This document shows, in pieces, positions 1 through 6,533 of a stretch of DNA of 14,851 nucleotides. The position numbers and the translations under genes were made by a program. The DNA comes from Patescibacteria group bacterium (lineage in GTDB: Bacteria; Patescibacteriota; Patescibacteriia; JAACEG01; JAGUWE01), in assembly GCA_020062525.1 (NCBI GenBank), contig JAGUWE010000062.1:1-14851 (forward strand), given 5' to 3'. The number at the start of each line of letters is the position of its first letter. Positions within the stretch are counted from its first letter, which is position 1. The notes beneath the pieces were generated by a model that ran no database searches, was not told the origin of the DNA, and worked only from the letters and a program-made list of their open reading frames with translations.

Positions 1-4
1 AGAT

Positions 5-1030
5 TCAGCCGACATATTTTAAAATCTCTTTTACATTGGCAGTGGCGGTGCAAATAAAAGAATCGCCGGCGCCGTAGTAAATTCTTAATTGATTATCTTT
101 TAAAATTGCGCCGCAGCAGAAAATAACAGTTGGCTGCCTTTTAGTGGTTTGATATTTTTTAACAAATTCACTCAATTTCCTTTTACTCATTTTGCTCATT
201 GCTTTAAGTCCGCCGGGTAAAATATCAATTAGTCCACCTAATTCGTAGAGGGCCTGCGGTTCAAGAATCGGTTTTTCAGAGCGATACAAAATTTTGCGTG
301 GATTTTCTAAATCTAAAAGTAAAAAACCGAGCCGATAAGTAATGGTTTTATCAATGCCGTGATATAAAACTAACCAACCTTTTTCTGTCTTAATTGGGGG
401 CGGTCCCATTTCTAAATGAGCACTATCAAATTTTTCTTTTCTGGGTTTTAGAAATGGTTTTAAAATTGGCTGCCAACGCAAACCGTCTTTTGAATTAACT
501 AACCAAATATTTGAGTCGCCAAAAAGCAACCAATATTTGCCTTGAATTTTTTGGGGGAAAATTGCTCCGGCTTTTGACCAATCCTTACCGGTTTTAGTTC
601 TAATCTCATCCCACCTTACTAAAAAGCCGCCAGCTTTCTGCCAATTCCAATTGGGTAACATTTTACCCTGCTTACGCCAACTTTTTAGGTTTTTTGAGAC
701 AGCGAAATTTAACCGAGCGGTTATACTATCAAAAGCAGTGTAAGTCAAATAGAAAGTGTCGCCAATGTTGCTAATTCGCGGATCCTCAACTCCTTGTTTT
801 TCCCACTTACTCTCTGGCACTAAAACCGGTTTTTGACTACGGACAAAATTCTTGCCATCTTTTGACCAAGCATAGCCAAGGCGCGAAACCCAATCTTTGC
901 CAATAGCGCGATAAAAAAGATGGTACTTACCATCTTCATAAATCGCAGCGCAATTATAAACCTTATGCGATTCCCAATTGTGCTTTTTGTCTGGTTTTAA
1001 AATTGGATTTTTAGCTGAACGGTGAAACAT
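5..1030 (-). CDS. GH130-family glycoside phosphorylase (beta-mannoside/mannooligosaccharide phosphorylase-like)
   Basis: This is a predicted cytoplasmic five-bladed beta-propeller enzyme of family GH130, whose members cleave beta-mannosides, mostly by phosphorolysis that yields mannose 1-phosphate. Counting from the start chosen here (341 residues), the family signatures are YHLFYRA near residue 36, EDPR at 82-85 (the Asp is in the place of the usual general acid), YLTYTAFD shortly after, GPPPIKTEKGW and LYHG in the middle, and CGA/YYGAGD near the C-terminus. The ATG at 1030 has a strong AAGGAGG site 12 nt upstream. The frame is open up to 1273, but that 81-residue extension would translate a palindromic repeat into PPFxKGGLRGI-like peptides and overlap the upstream kinase gene, so I reject it. 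The stop is TGA. It is the last visible gene of a four-gene run. Family call is firm; exact substrate is not readable. Confidence 0.85.
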   Translation of the reverse strand: MFHRSAKNPILKPDKKHNWESHKVYNCAAIYEDGKYHLFYRAIGKDWVSRLGYAWSKDGKNFVRSQKPVLVPESKWEKQGVEDPRISNIGDTFYLTYTAFDSITARLNFAVSKNLKSWRKQGKMLPNWNWQKAGGFLVRWDEIRTKTGKDWSKAGAIFPQKIQGKYWLLFGDSNIWLVNSKDGLRWQPILKPFLKPRKEKFDSAHLEMGPPPIKTEKGWLVLYHGIDKTITYRLGFLLLDLENPRKILYRSEKPILEPQALYELGGLIDILPGGLKAMSKMSKRKLSEFVKKYQTTKRQPTVIFCCGAILKDNQLRIYYGAGDSFICTATANVKEILKYVG

Positions 1031-1042
1031 ACTTTTAATTTT

Positions 1043-1049
1043 CCTCCTT
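1043..1049 (-). promoter_or_regulatory. Shine-Dalgarno site of the GH130 gene, inside a repeat hairpin
   Basis: The minus strand reads AAGGAGG 12 nt before the ATG at 1030. It decides that start. The site is the 3' arm of a perfect 8 bp hairpin (CCTCCTTT / AAAGGAGG, loop of 3), so in the mRNA it can be base-paired by the neighbouring arm at 1054-1061. Confidence 0.75.
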
Positions 1050-1149
1050 TGAAAAAGGAGGGTAAGGATGGATTTAAAAATCCCCCTCAATCCCTCTTTT
1101 ATAAAGAGGGGAAGAGAAATCCCTCTTAATCCCCCTTTTACAAAGGGGG
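1043..1149. repeat. Triple tandem palindromic repeat (CCCCCTTT...AAAGGGGG type)
   Basis: There are three perfect 8 bp inverted repeats, each with a 3 nt loop: CCTCCTTT/AAAGGAGG at 1043-1061, CCCTCTTT/AAAGAGGG at 1092-1110, and CCCCCTTT/AAAGGGGG at 1131-1149. Linkers carry related ATCCCTC/GAGGGAT pieces. The block lies exactly between the stop of the kinase gene (1164) and the start of the GH130 gene (1030). Repeats of this look are widespread in bacterial and CPR genomes (general knowledge) and are often translated by mistake into NPPxxKGG-like peptides. None of the hairpins is followed by a T-run on the minus strand, so they do not look like terminators. Confidence 0.8.
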
Positions 1150-1163
1150 GATATTTTATTTTC

Positions 1164-2369
1164 TTAAAGTTTAATCCCCACAATTTCAAATGCTTTTCTA
1201 ATATCCGCTTCGGTGCTTTCGCGGCGTTCTTGTTCCTCTTCTCGGCGTTGTTTTTCATGGTCGTAATTCTCAAAAAAGCCAGCTAACATAGAGTGTGATC
1301 TAAAAATACCCAAACTGACAATTGCTTTGCCTGCTTCAGGTCGGCCCTCTTTTTCAAATTTTTCCAAAATTGCTTCATCTAAGGCCTCACGAAATTCTTT
1401 ATTATTCCAAGCCCGTGCCCGCAAATTACCATAGTCATAAATAGTTGCCAAAAGTTTATTTTTGGTCACACCGGCCCATTCCCAATCTAAAAAGCGGATT
1501 TCATTATTATCATCAATGTAGGTATTACTAGGTGCCAAATCACCATGAACCAACACTTCTTCCTTATCATCTTCCTTTTTCATTGCCGGACGATTCACTT
1601 TAAATAACTCTTTAAATTTTCTTCTTAGATTAGCAATGCCCAACCTTCTGCCCAGAACCTGATCAAGTGATTCGTTGATTGATCTCCCCTTTTTATTTAC
1701 TTTGCCATCAAGCGGAAAAACTTTTTCTTCTAAAATTGCTAAAACATTTTCTTCATAACCCTGATAAGAATCAAAAACATCTTCCAAGTCAGCAATTTCT
1801 TCTGAAAGCTTTGCTTCGCCCAAAGCACTTTTGACTTCTTCTTGTAAATTAAAGATGTTCTCAATGCACTTTTGAGCGTGTTCCTTAGTTAACAATTTCA
1901 TTTGTTCTCTTCTTTTGGAAATAAAACCAATTTTTTCGGCCGGCGGCAGTGTTTCGTAAAGAGCATAAAATCTACCTTGAGCTGGCTCAAGATTGGCCGA
2001 TCCAACTTTCAGGGCCGGTACCTTGGTTTTTTCTCGCAAAAATTGGTTAACTTTGGCCTCGCGGACAAAAGCGCGGCGGTCGGTTTCTTCTCTTTCCGGA
2101 TCCTCGGGATGAGGATTTAGAATTTTTAAAAACCTTTTCTCAACCCTCTCTCCAACTTTTATTTCACAAACTAGATTAAGATGCCGAGATTTCTTTTGAA
2201 TTTTTTCAGTCAGTTCTTTTTTGTCAACTATTAGATTTTCTTTTGCTAAAATTGCTTCAATTTCTGGGTCTAAAACAATTTCTTGTTCAACGGTTTTTTC
2301 TTTTTGTTCTTCTTGAGATGAATCCTTCTCTGGTTTACTGGGAGGAAAAGGAAATTGTTCTTTAAACAT
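1164..2369 (-). CDS. APH/choline-kinase-fold phosphotransferase
   Basis: This 401-residue protein has the aminoglycoside phosphotransferase (protein-kinase-like) fold. The catalytic loop is VLVHGDLAPSN, with H275, G276, catalytic D277 and N282; the metal-binding Asp is D295 in FLDWEWAG. The small-molecule substrate cannot be read from sequence, and the family includes sugar, amino-sugar, choline and antibiotic kinases. Residues 1-40 are Glu/Lys/Gln-rich and look disordered, and the C-terminal part has another charged stretch (EKQRREEEQERRE). It starts 13 bp after the stop of the MGMT-like gene with no clear ribosome site, so translational coupling is likely. A sugar kinase role would fit the downstream GH130 phosphorylase, but that is inference from position only. 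Resistance to an antibiotic is not indicated. Confidence 0.75.
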   Translation of the reverse strand: MFKEQFPFPPSKPEKDSSQEEQKEKTVEQEIVLDPEIEAILAKENLIVDKKELTEKIQKKSRHLNLVCEIKVGERVEKRFLKILNPHPEDPEREETDRRAFVREAKVNQFLREKTKVPALKVGSANLEPAQGRFYALYETLPPAEKIGFISKRREQMKLLTKEHAQKCIENIFNLQEEVKSALGEAKLSEEIADLEDVFDSYQGYEENVLAILEEKVFPLDGKVNKKGRSINESLDQVLGRRLGIANLRRKFKELFKVNRPAMKKEDDKEEVLVHGDLAPSNTYIDDNNEIRFLDWEWAGVTKNKLLATIYDYGNLRARAWNNKEFREALDEAILEKFEKEGRPEAGKAIVSLGIFRSHSMLAGFFENYDHEKQRREEEQERRESTEADIRKAFEIVGIKL

Positions 2370-2382
2370 AAATTTGAATTTA

Positions 2383-2718
2383 TTATTTAAATCTAAAAAA
2401 ATTCTCTTTAAAATTAACTACTTTCCCCTTTTTTATTTTTATATTTTCTTTGGTTAATAATTTTTCTTTGGCTTTTTGGCCAAAAACATAGCCGCCAAGC
2501 GCGCCATCAGATTTTACCACGCGCTGGCAGGGAATAGCAATTGGCTTAGGATTTTTATTTAAAATATTTCCCGCAACGCGAGCTAAATTTTTATTCCCCA
2601 AGGCTTTGGCAATCTCTTTATAAGTAGTAACTTTGCCGCGAGGTATTTTTCTTAAGAGTTGATAAACTTGGCTTGATAAATCTTTTTTAGCGTGGTAATT
2701 TTCCTTTAAGCAGATCAT
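2383..2718 (-). CDS. Short MGMT/alkyltransferase-like protein with PCQRVV active-site motif
   Basis: This matches the C-terminal DNA-binding domain of O6-alkylguanine-DNA alkyltransferases, which remove alkyl groups from guanine by transfer to a Cys. In 111-residue numbering: QVYQLLRKIPRGKVTTYKEIA at 17-37 (recognition helix region), ARVAGNILNKNP at 46-57 with the Arg finger candidate R47, IPCQRVV at 62-68 with acceptor Cys C64, and GALGGYVFG near 72-80. The usual His of PCHRV is Gln here, while the Cys is kept, unlike ATL proteins with PWHRV. The N-terminal RNase H-like domain is missing. The start is uncertain: an ATG at 2766 and a GTG at 2769 are also in frame, but overlap the upstream gene by 80 bp, so I chose the ATG at 2718 (32 bp overlap). 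Function as true repair protein or lesion-flagging protein is open. Confidence 0.75.
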   Translation of the reverse strand: MICLKENYHAKKDLSSQVYQLLRKIPRGKVTTYKEIAKALGNKNLARVAGNILNKNPKPIAIPCQRVVKSDGALGGYVFGQKAKEKLLTKENIKIKKGKVVNFKENFFRFK

Positions 2719-2995
2719 TGAGGTTGAGATTAGCTGGCAATTGATTAATTTGCCCCTGCCCGACATCACCCTGCAATAAGCTTTGATATTGGTTAATAGT
2801 GCTTTTAATAAGTGGCGGCAAATAAATGATAGCCAAAATCAGAGGCCCAATAATCAAAACAAAATAAAACCAACCAATAATTCGCTGCCAAAGAAGATAG
2901 CGCTGGATTTTTCTCGTTAAATGCAAATTTTCTTGCGAAATTGCTAAATTTTCTTTTAAAAGTTTTAAAATCTCTTGCTCTTCTTGGTTTTCCAT
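2687..2995 (-). CDS. Small single-pass membrane protein, unknown function
   Basis: This 102-residue protein is not recognised. Residues 1-30 are charged and helical (MENQEEQEILKLLKENL, heptad-like Leu/Ile spacing), residues about 41-66 form one clear hydrophobic helix (IGWFYFVLIIGPLILAIIYLPPL), and the tail is Gln/Asn/Leu-rich. A short soluble coiled coil before a single membrane helix is a common layout for small CPR membrane proteins. The ATG at 2995 lies 30 bp after a good extended -10 promoter and is the first gene of the leftward run 2995 to 5; its 3' end overlaps the MGMT-like gene. Confidence 0.6.
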   Translation of the reverse strand: MENQEEQEILKLLKENLAISQENLHLTRKIQRYLLWQRIIGWFYFVLIIGPLILAIIYLPPLIKSTINQYQSLLQGDVGQGQINQLPANLNLNDLLKGKLPR

Positions 2996-3024
2996 AAAGT
3001 TATAATTACTCTTTAGCTTCTTAA

Positions 3025-3033
3025 ATTATAGCA
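3025..3033 (-). promoter_or_regulatory. Extended -10 promoter for the 2995-to-5 gene run
   Basis: The minus strand reads TTTGCTATAAT: a perfect TATAAT (plus 3025-3030) preceded by TGC (3031-3033), an extended -10 element. A -35 hexamer is weak (TTTATT at about 16 bp). It lies just after the terminator of the upstream gene and 30 bp before the ATG at 2995. Confidence 0.6.
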
Positions 3034-3045
3034 AATTTTAACCAA

Positions 3046-3076
3046 AAATAAAAAAGGGCTTAAATGGGGCCCTTTT
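3046..3076 (-). terminator. Intrinsic terminator of the MBL-fold gene
   Basis: On the minus strand an 8 bp stem (AAAAGGGC at 3069-3076 paired with GCCCTTTT at 3052-3059, loop of 9) is followed by a T-rich tract (TTTTTTATTTTT). It sits 86 bp past the stop of the gene ending at 3162, with a MITE-like repeat in between. Confidence 0.7.
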
Positions 3077-3084
3077 GGTCACAA

Positions 3085-3152
3085 TGTCATTCCTGTGAAA
3101 ACAGGAATCCAAAATTTTATTTTTTAGATTCCGTATCAAGTACGGAATGACA
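3085..3152. repeat. MITE-like palindromic element, copy 1
   Basis: This 68 bp element has 9 bp terminal inverted repeats TGTCATTCC (3085-3093) and GGAATGACA (3144-3152). It contains two perfect hairpins: ATTCCTGT / ACAGGAAT with a GAAA loop (3089-3108) and ATTCCGTA / TACGGAAT with a TCAAG loop (3128-3148). A second copy in inverted orientation is at 7824-7909. The TGTCATTCC...GGAATGACA family of short dispersed palindromes is common in bacterial genomes (general knowledge). Confidence 0.75.
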
Positions 3153-3161
3153 AAGGCACTA

Positions 3162-3914
3162 TTATATTTCTATCTCCCAATCGTCAAAAGTAGCATAAGT
3201 TTCAGGAAAAATTTTTCTAGCAGCTTTTTCGGCGACTTGACGTTCTTTAAGGGTCTGATAAATATTAGCCGTAAAATGAACAAGTAAGAGTTTACTGACT
3301 TGGGCTCGCTTGGCAATAATGGCTGCATCTTCGGGATTTAAATGGGGCCACTGGGGTGAACTTTGGCCGGACTTAAGAGTGCACTCGGTAATTAAGAGAT
3401 CGGCTCCTTTGGCCAGCCGCAAAAGATTTTCGCAGACCCCGGTGTCAGTACAATAAGTAATAATTTTATCGCCAATTTGGAAGCGATAACCAAAACAAGG
3501 ATCAGCATGAAGCAAGAACCTGGCTTCAACCGGCAATGGGGCTTTAGGTAAAAGATTTATTCCCTCTCTTAAATCTTGAGCCACAACTTTGAATTTTAAT
3601 TTAGAAAAAGGTACGGTAAAGGGGCTGGCGATAATTTGCCCAAGAATTTTTTTAGTGCCGGGCTGGCCGAAAATTGTCATTGATTGGCTAAAATGGAATT
3701 TATTCAAAACGTGCAGGCCGTAAATGTGATCCAGATGAAAATGGCTCAAAAAAAGATAAATCGGTTTTTCTGATTTTATTTCGCGGTCTAATTTAGCCAA
3801 ACCATCGCCGGTATCCAAAACCAAATAAAAATCCTTGGTCTCAATTAAAACACAATTCGTGTTGCCTGTTTGGGTGGAGTACCAACCATTAGAACCTAAA
3901 ATTTTTATTCTCAT
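3162..3914 (-). CDS. RNase Z-like metallo-beta-lactamase-fold hydrolase
   Basis: This 250-residue protein is a binuclear zinc hydrolase of the MBL fold, closest in layout to the RNase Z / phosphodiesterase branch. Metal-site motifs in order are SHFHLDH with H58, H60, D62 and H63, H136 in HADPCFGYR, D157 in CTDTG, H191 in WPHLNPEDAA and H213 in LVHFTA. RNase Z trims tRNA 3' ends, but short relatives are also cyclic-nucleotide or other phosphodiesterases; the flexible-arm exosite of canonical RNase Z is not obvious, so tRNA processing is possible but unproven. The ATG at 3914 has a strong AAAAGGAG site 6 nt upstream. Its message ends at the terminator at 3046-3076. The decayed endonuclease fragment lies directly upstream. 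Confidence 0.8.
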   Translation of the reverse strand: MRIKILGSNGWYSTQTGNTNCVLIETKDFYLVLDTGDGLAKLDREIKSEKPIYLFLSHFHLDHIYGLHVLNKFHFSQSMTIFGQPGTKKILGQIIASPFTVPFSKLKFKVVAQDLREGINLLPKAPLPVEARFLLHADPCFGYRFQIGDKIITYCTDTGVCENLLRLAKGADLLITECTLKSGQSSPQWPHLNPEDAAIIAKRAQVSKLLLVHFTANIYQTLKERQVAEKAARKIFPETYATFDDWEIEI

Positions 3915-3934
3915 CTTTTTCTCCTTTTAAAAAT

Positions 3935-4061
3935 TTATATTTTCCTTATACTTTTCATCTTTTTATCTATTTTATTGCGTAATTCCACCCCCCGCTTCCT
4001 CAAAAATTTTTAATAAATATTCATAAGTCCCTTTAATGTCGAGAATGCTTGCTTTTTGATG
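3935..4061 (-). pseudogene. Frameshifted second copy of the TdeIII-like endonuclease C-terminus
   Basis: Directly after the endonuclease stop (4094) the minus strand encodes ILDIKGTYEYLLKIFEEAG and then, in the next frame, VELRNKIDKKMKSIRKI followed by TAA at 3935-3937. The intact gene ends KGTYMDLLYCFERAG then IELRPEIDKYFSRFNR. Over the 25 residues from KGTY, 16 are identical by my count, with no gap apart from the frameshift. The break is in a run of six G (plus 3988-3993, CCCCCC); five G would restore the frame. No start codon or catalytic part is present, so this is a 3' fragment only. It is either a partial duplication of the neighbouring gene or the leftover of an earlier related endonuclease. 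Confidence 0.75.
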
Positions 4062-4093
4062 CCGGTAAATTCGTTAATATTCGGCTTGGCAGT

Positions 4094-4870
4094 TTACCTA
4101 TTAAATCTGGAAAAATACTTGTCAATCTCTGGCCGTAATTCAATTCCCGCCCGTTCAAAGCAATAAAGTAAATCCATATAAGTTCCTTTTCCGGCAAGGA
4201 AATCCCAAAATTCCTCCGCTATTTTTACTTCTTCTTTCAAATCAAGCATGCCCTTCATTGTCCATCGCACATACGGCTTTGGCTCATAAGGATTGTAGGG
4301 AATGGAGATAAATGTATGCACTTTTGCTTTGGGATTCTGGAAAAAATACACCGCCAACCATTCCAGCACATTCCTCTTATAGGAGATAAAATCGCCTTTG
4401 TTGGGTTTGACGGTCTTCAAATCAAACATAAATATCTCGTCTCTTTTTGAGACAAGAAATAAGTCCACTTTTACCGACTTGAGTTTGTTCTGTTTGCCAG
4501 ATTGAGCAACTTTTCTGATTCCTTCCTTTTCGCTTTCCTTATCTACAATGCCGCCCACAGATAATTTGTTCATTATCTTTTGGATTTCATTTTGAGCACC
4601 TTCCGTAATGATGTTCCCCAGCTTATATTGAGTATAGACTTCTTTAAAAGTTATTTTTGCAAGTTCTTTCGCGACCGGCTCGTAAATTGAAGTTCCAAAT
4701 GTTGTGTTTAATGATTGGAGGAAAGAAAATAAGGCCATTCTATCTTTACCGAGCAAGCGATAGTGAAATGGCATATTGTCCGTTTCAGGTTTGTAATTCT
4801 GAAACTTGTTTCTTAAACAAATCTTTATAGTATCTGTGATATGGGTTTTATATTTCGTTGTTAATGCCAT
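4094..4870 (-). CDS. Type II restriction endonuclease, TdeIII-like
   Basis: This 258-residue protein looks like the TdeIII/MjaII type of restriction enzyme, described in the family literature as GGNCC-specific. That family call is from memory of segments such as FHYRLLGKDRMALFSF and SLNTTFGTSIYEPVAKELA. The PD-(D/E)XK nuclease core is visible: VKVD136 on one strand and FMFD150-L-K152 on the next, followed by a conserved-looking basic and aromatic region. It starts 1 bp after the methyltransferase stop with no ribosome site, so it is translated by coupling and expressed only with its protective partner. The C-terminal 30 residues recur, frameshifted, immediately downstream. Nuclease and R-M role are firm; the exact recognition sequence is inference. 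Confidence 0.85.
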   Translation of the reverse strand: MALTTKYKTHITDTIKICLRNKFQNYKPETDNMPFHYRLLGKDRMALFSFLQSLNTTFGTSIYEPVAKELAKITFKEVYTQYKLGNIITEGAQNEIQKIMNKLSVGGIVDKESEKEGIRKVAQSGKQNKLKSVKVDLFLVSKRDEIFMFDLKTVKPNKGDFISYKRNVLEWLAVYFFQNPKAKVHTFISIPYNPYEPKPYVRWTMKGMLDLKEEVKIAEEFWDFLAGKGTYMDLLYCFERAGIELRPEIDKYFSRFNR

Positions 4871-4871
4871 A

Positions 4872-6461
4872 TTATTTTTCGTTTTTTAAATGAAATATTA
4901 TTTCCGAATAGGGCGACTTGTCCCGTTCGGTTCTATTTAATACAGGTCGTTTGAATTTATTTACAATTTTCATTCCCGATTGCTCCACAATCACGGGGTA
5001 AAGATTATATTTATCGTTTGCCACAAGAAATATATCAAAATTATCCGCCAAATACTTCCGGCAATTTAGCAAAACTTTTGAAATACCATCTACATAAGAA
5101 GCCCGCGCTTCCGCGCCTTGTCCTTTGTATAACGGCCCAATTTCTATCTCATCTCGACGCTCAAAACCAAAGAGGTCATAAGCGTAGGCGTGTTGTTCGT
5201 GATAATCAATTTGGCCAACATATGGCGGCGAGGTAAAAATTCCTCTGATTTTTTGCTTTCGCAAAATGTCAGAGAATTTTTTACTTCTTTTTTCTACCTC
5301 TTTGATAATATCAACCGTTCTGGAGTCCGCCGGAATAATCGCGGAGTACGAATTCGTTTTTAATTTCGCGAAGATCTTTAGCCGATTCACAGTATCAACC
5401 GCATAACGATCAAACCAATCTTTTATTGAAAAAAGTGGTTTGCAAATTTTCTTATGCTTCCAGCAATAGTAAGTCGTTACCTGCGGTTCTTTAAGCGTGG
5501 CTAAATCTGAATGTGTCGTTGCACGACATGACCGTATTGTTCGGCTTAAAATCACCGCCAAAATCTTTTTGTACTTTGTGTCTTTGATTTTTTTAATTTG
5601 CTCAAACGCAAAATCAATTTCTTTGCGTATGTTTTTGATATACCACTTATCTAAAAAGTTTTTAGCGGAAAAATGATTTAGTTCAATACTATATTTTTTA
5701 ACAAGATCGTCATAAACCTTCAAAAACTCCTTCTCCTTTTCTACGGAGTATTTATTTTCATCTATTCGCCCTCTTTGAGCTTTATATTTGAATTCCGGGC
5801 TCGGAAAATACTTGTTGTTGAAATTTGCCACACGAGCCAATAGTTCGTTTTCAAAAGCAGCTGTCTTGCTATCAGCTTCATAATCTACAATTACTTGTCT
5901 TATTTTGTTGACTTCATTTTCAAGAGTAGCGAGATCATAATCAAGCAATTTTGTTTCTGTAATCATACAGTTGAAATGAGATATATCAATTCCAATGGAA
6001 TGCATGCCCATTTCAAGCGCTTGCACAAGCGTTGTTCCAGAGCCAGAAAATGGATCGAGAATAACATCGCCGGACATAAAATAAACACTCTTTTTAAAGT
6101 TGTCTACGTGGTTATCAATAAAGTATTGAACAAGTTGCGGAATAAATTTGCCCTTGTATGGGTGGAGCCGGTGCACATGCTTTGTTGTATCTTTTTCTCG
6201 CAGGTGGTCAAAAGATAGTGCCCAGTTAAGGTCATCACCAAGTCGCTTTTTCCAGCTTATCTCTCGCTGACCGCGATATGAATCGTAATAATTTTTTAAA
6301 TCACCCGGATCAACAAAAATAGAATTACCGCCATTATGTTTTTTGACCTTGCCATATTGCACCAAATATGAGATGTTTGACTCGCTAATATCTCGTTTCA
6401 GAAAATTACTTGCCCACCGACTCGCTTCTTTAATTGTGAGAAGTTGTTTTGTTTGTTGCAT
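4872..6461 (-). CDS. Type II DNA methyltransferase (SPPY class, probably N4-cytosine)
   Basis: This 529-residue enzyme protects DNA from the adjacent endonuclease. Residues 5-60 form a helix-turn-helix/excisionase-like DNA-binding region (LTIKEASRWASNFL..., ending FVDPGDLKNYY). Then come HPYKGKFIPQL at 100-110 (motif X region), the SAM-binding motif I DPFSGSGTT at 136-144, a long central part to about 400 that should hold target recognition, and catalytic motif IV TSPPY at 410-414. SPPY is typical of N4-cytosine and some N6-adenine enzymes. Motif I before IV with the long insert between them resembles the alpha arrangement. SRTIRSCRATTHSDLATLKEP near 306-325 is a conserved-looking block of unknown role. 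The ATG at 6461 has GGA too close to act alone; a 20-codon leader ORF ends 9 nt before it, so coupling is plausible. Confidence 0.9.
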   Translation of the reverse strand: MQQTKQLLTIKEASRWASNFLKRDISESNISYLVQYGKVKKHNGGNSIFVDPGDLKNYYDSYRGQREISWKKRLGDDLNWALSFDHLREKDTTKHVHRLHPYKGKFIPQLVQYFIDNHVDNFKKSVYFMSGDVILDPFSGSGTTLVQALEMGMHSIGIDISHFNCMITETKLLDYDLATLENEVNKIRQVIVDYEADSKTAAFENELLARVANFNNKYFPSPEFKYKAQRGRIDENKYSVEKEKEFLKVYDDLVKKYSIELNHFSAKNFLDKWYIKNIRKEIDFAFEQIKKIKDTKYKKILAVILSRTIRSCRATTHSDLATLKEPQVTTYYCWKHKKICKPLFSIKDWFDRYAVDTVNRLKIFAKLKTNSYSAIIPADSRTVDIIKEVEKRSKKFSDILRKQKIRGIFTSPPYVGQIDYHEQHAYAYDLFGFERRDEIEIGPLYKGQGAEARASYVDGISKVLLNCRKYLADNFDIFLVANDKYNLYPVIVEQSGMKIVNKFKRPVLNRTERDKSPYSEIIFHLKNEK

Positions 6462-6533
6462 ATCCTTTGTTTAAATAAATCCGCCACCTGAATACCGAGA
6501 GCTTTGGCTATTTTTTTCTGTCTGCATAGCCAT
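6398..6533 (-). pseudogene. Remnant of an XRE-type regulator with a leader ORF before the methyltransferase
   Basis: From 6520 the minus strand reads QKKIAKALGIQVADLFKQ, the typical last helices of an XRE/Cro-type DNA-binding domain, and runs on to a TGA at 6398-6400 inside the methyltransferase start region. No helix 1-3 part is found upstream. Instead, an AAGGA site (plus 6542-6546) at 8 nt spacing precedes an ATG at 6533 whose own frame gives a 20-residue peptide stopping at 6471-6473. Loss of one A in the A7 run (6511-6517) would join that ATG to the KIAKALG frame. I read this as a controller-like gene with most of its body deleted. The HTH match is by eye and short, so confidence is limited. 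Confidence 0.5.

Noticed and set aside
1043..1149. CRISPR-like array
   Set aside because: The units are perfect hairpins with different arms, there are only three, linkers are not unique spacers of equal size, and no cas gene is near.
1043..1149. Terminator after the kinase gene
   Set aside because: The hairpins are stable but none is followed by a T-run on the minus strand, and the next gene is 134 bp away on the same strand.
1031..1273. 81-residue N-terminal extension of the GH130 frame
   Set aside because: It translates a palindromic repeat and overlaps the kinase gene by 110 bp; the ATG at 1030 has a strong ribosome site and starts at the family's conserved region.
1164..2369. Antibiotic-resistance aminoglycoside kinase
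   Set aside because: Only the generic APH catalytic motifs are seen; no close similarity to a resistance enzyme can be claimed.
2719..2769. Earlier ATG/GTG starts of the MGMT-like gene
   Set aside because: They would add residues that only overlap the upstream gene in another frame and have no family counterpart; not fully excluded.
3085..3152. Terminator formed by the MITE-like hairpins
   Set aside because: No T-tract follows either hairpin on the minus strand; the proper terminator lies just downstream at 3046-3076.
5895..6218. 107-codon plus-strand frame opposite the methyltransferase
   Set aside because: It lies wholly antisense to a well-supported gene and has no recognisable feature.
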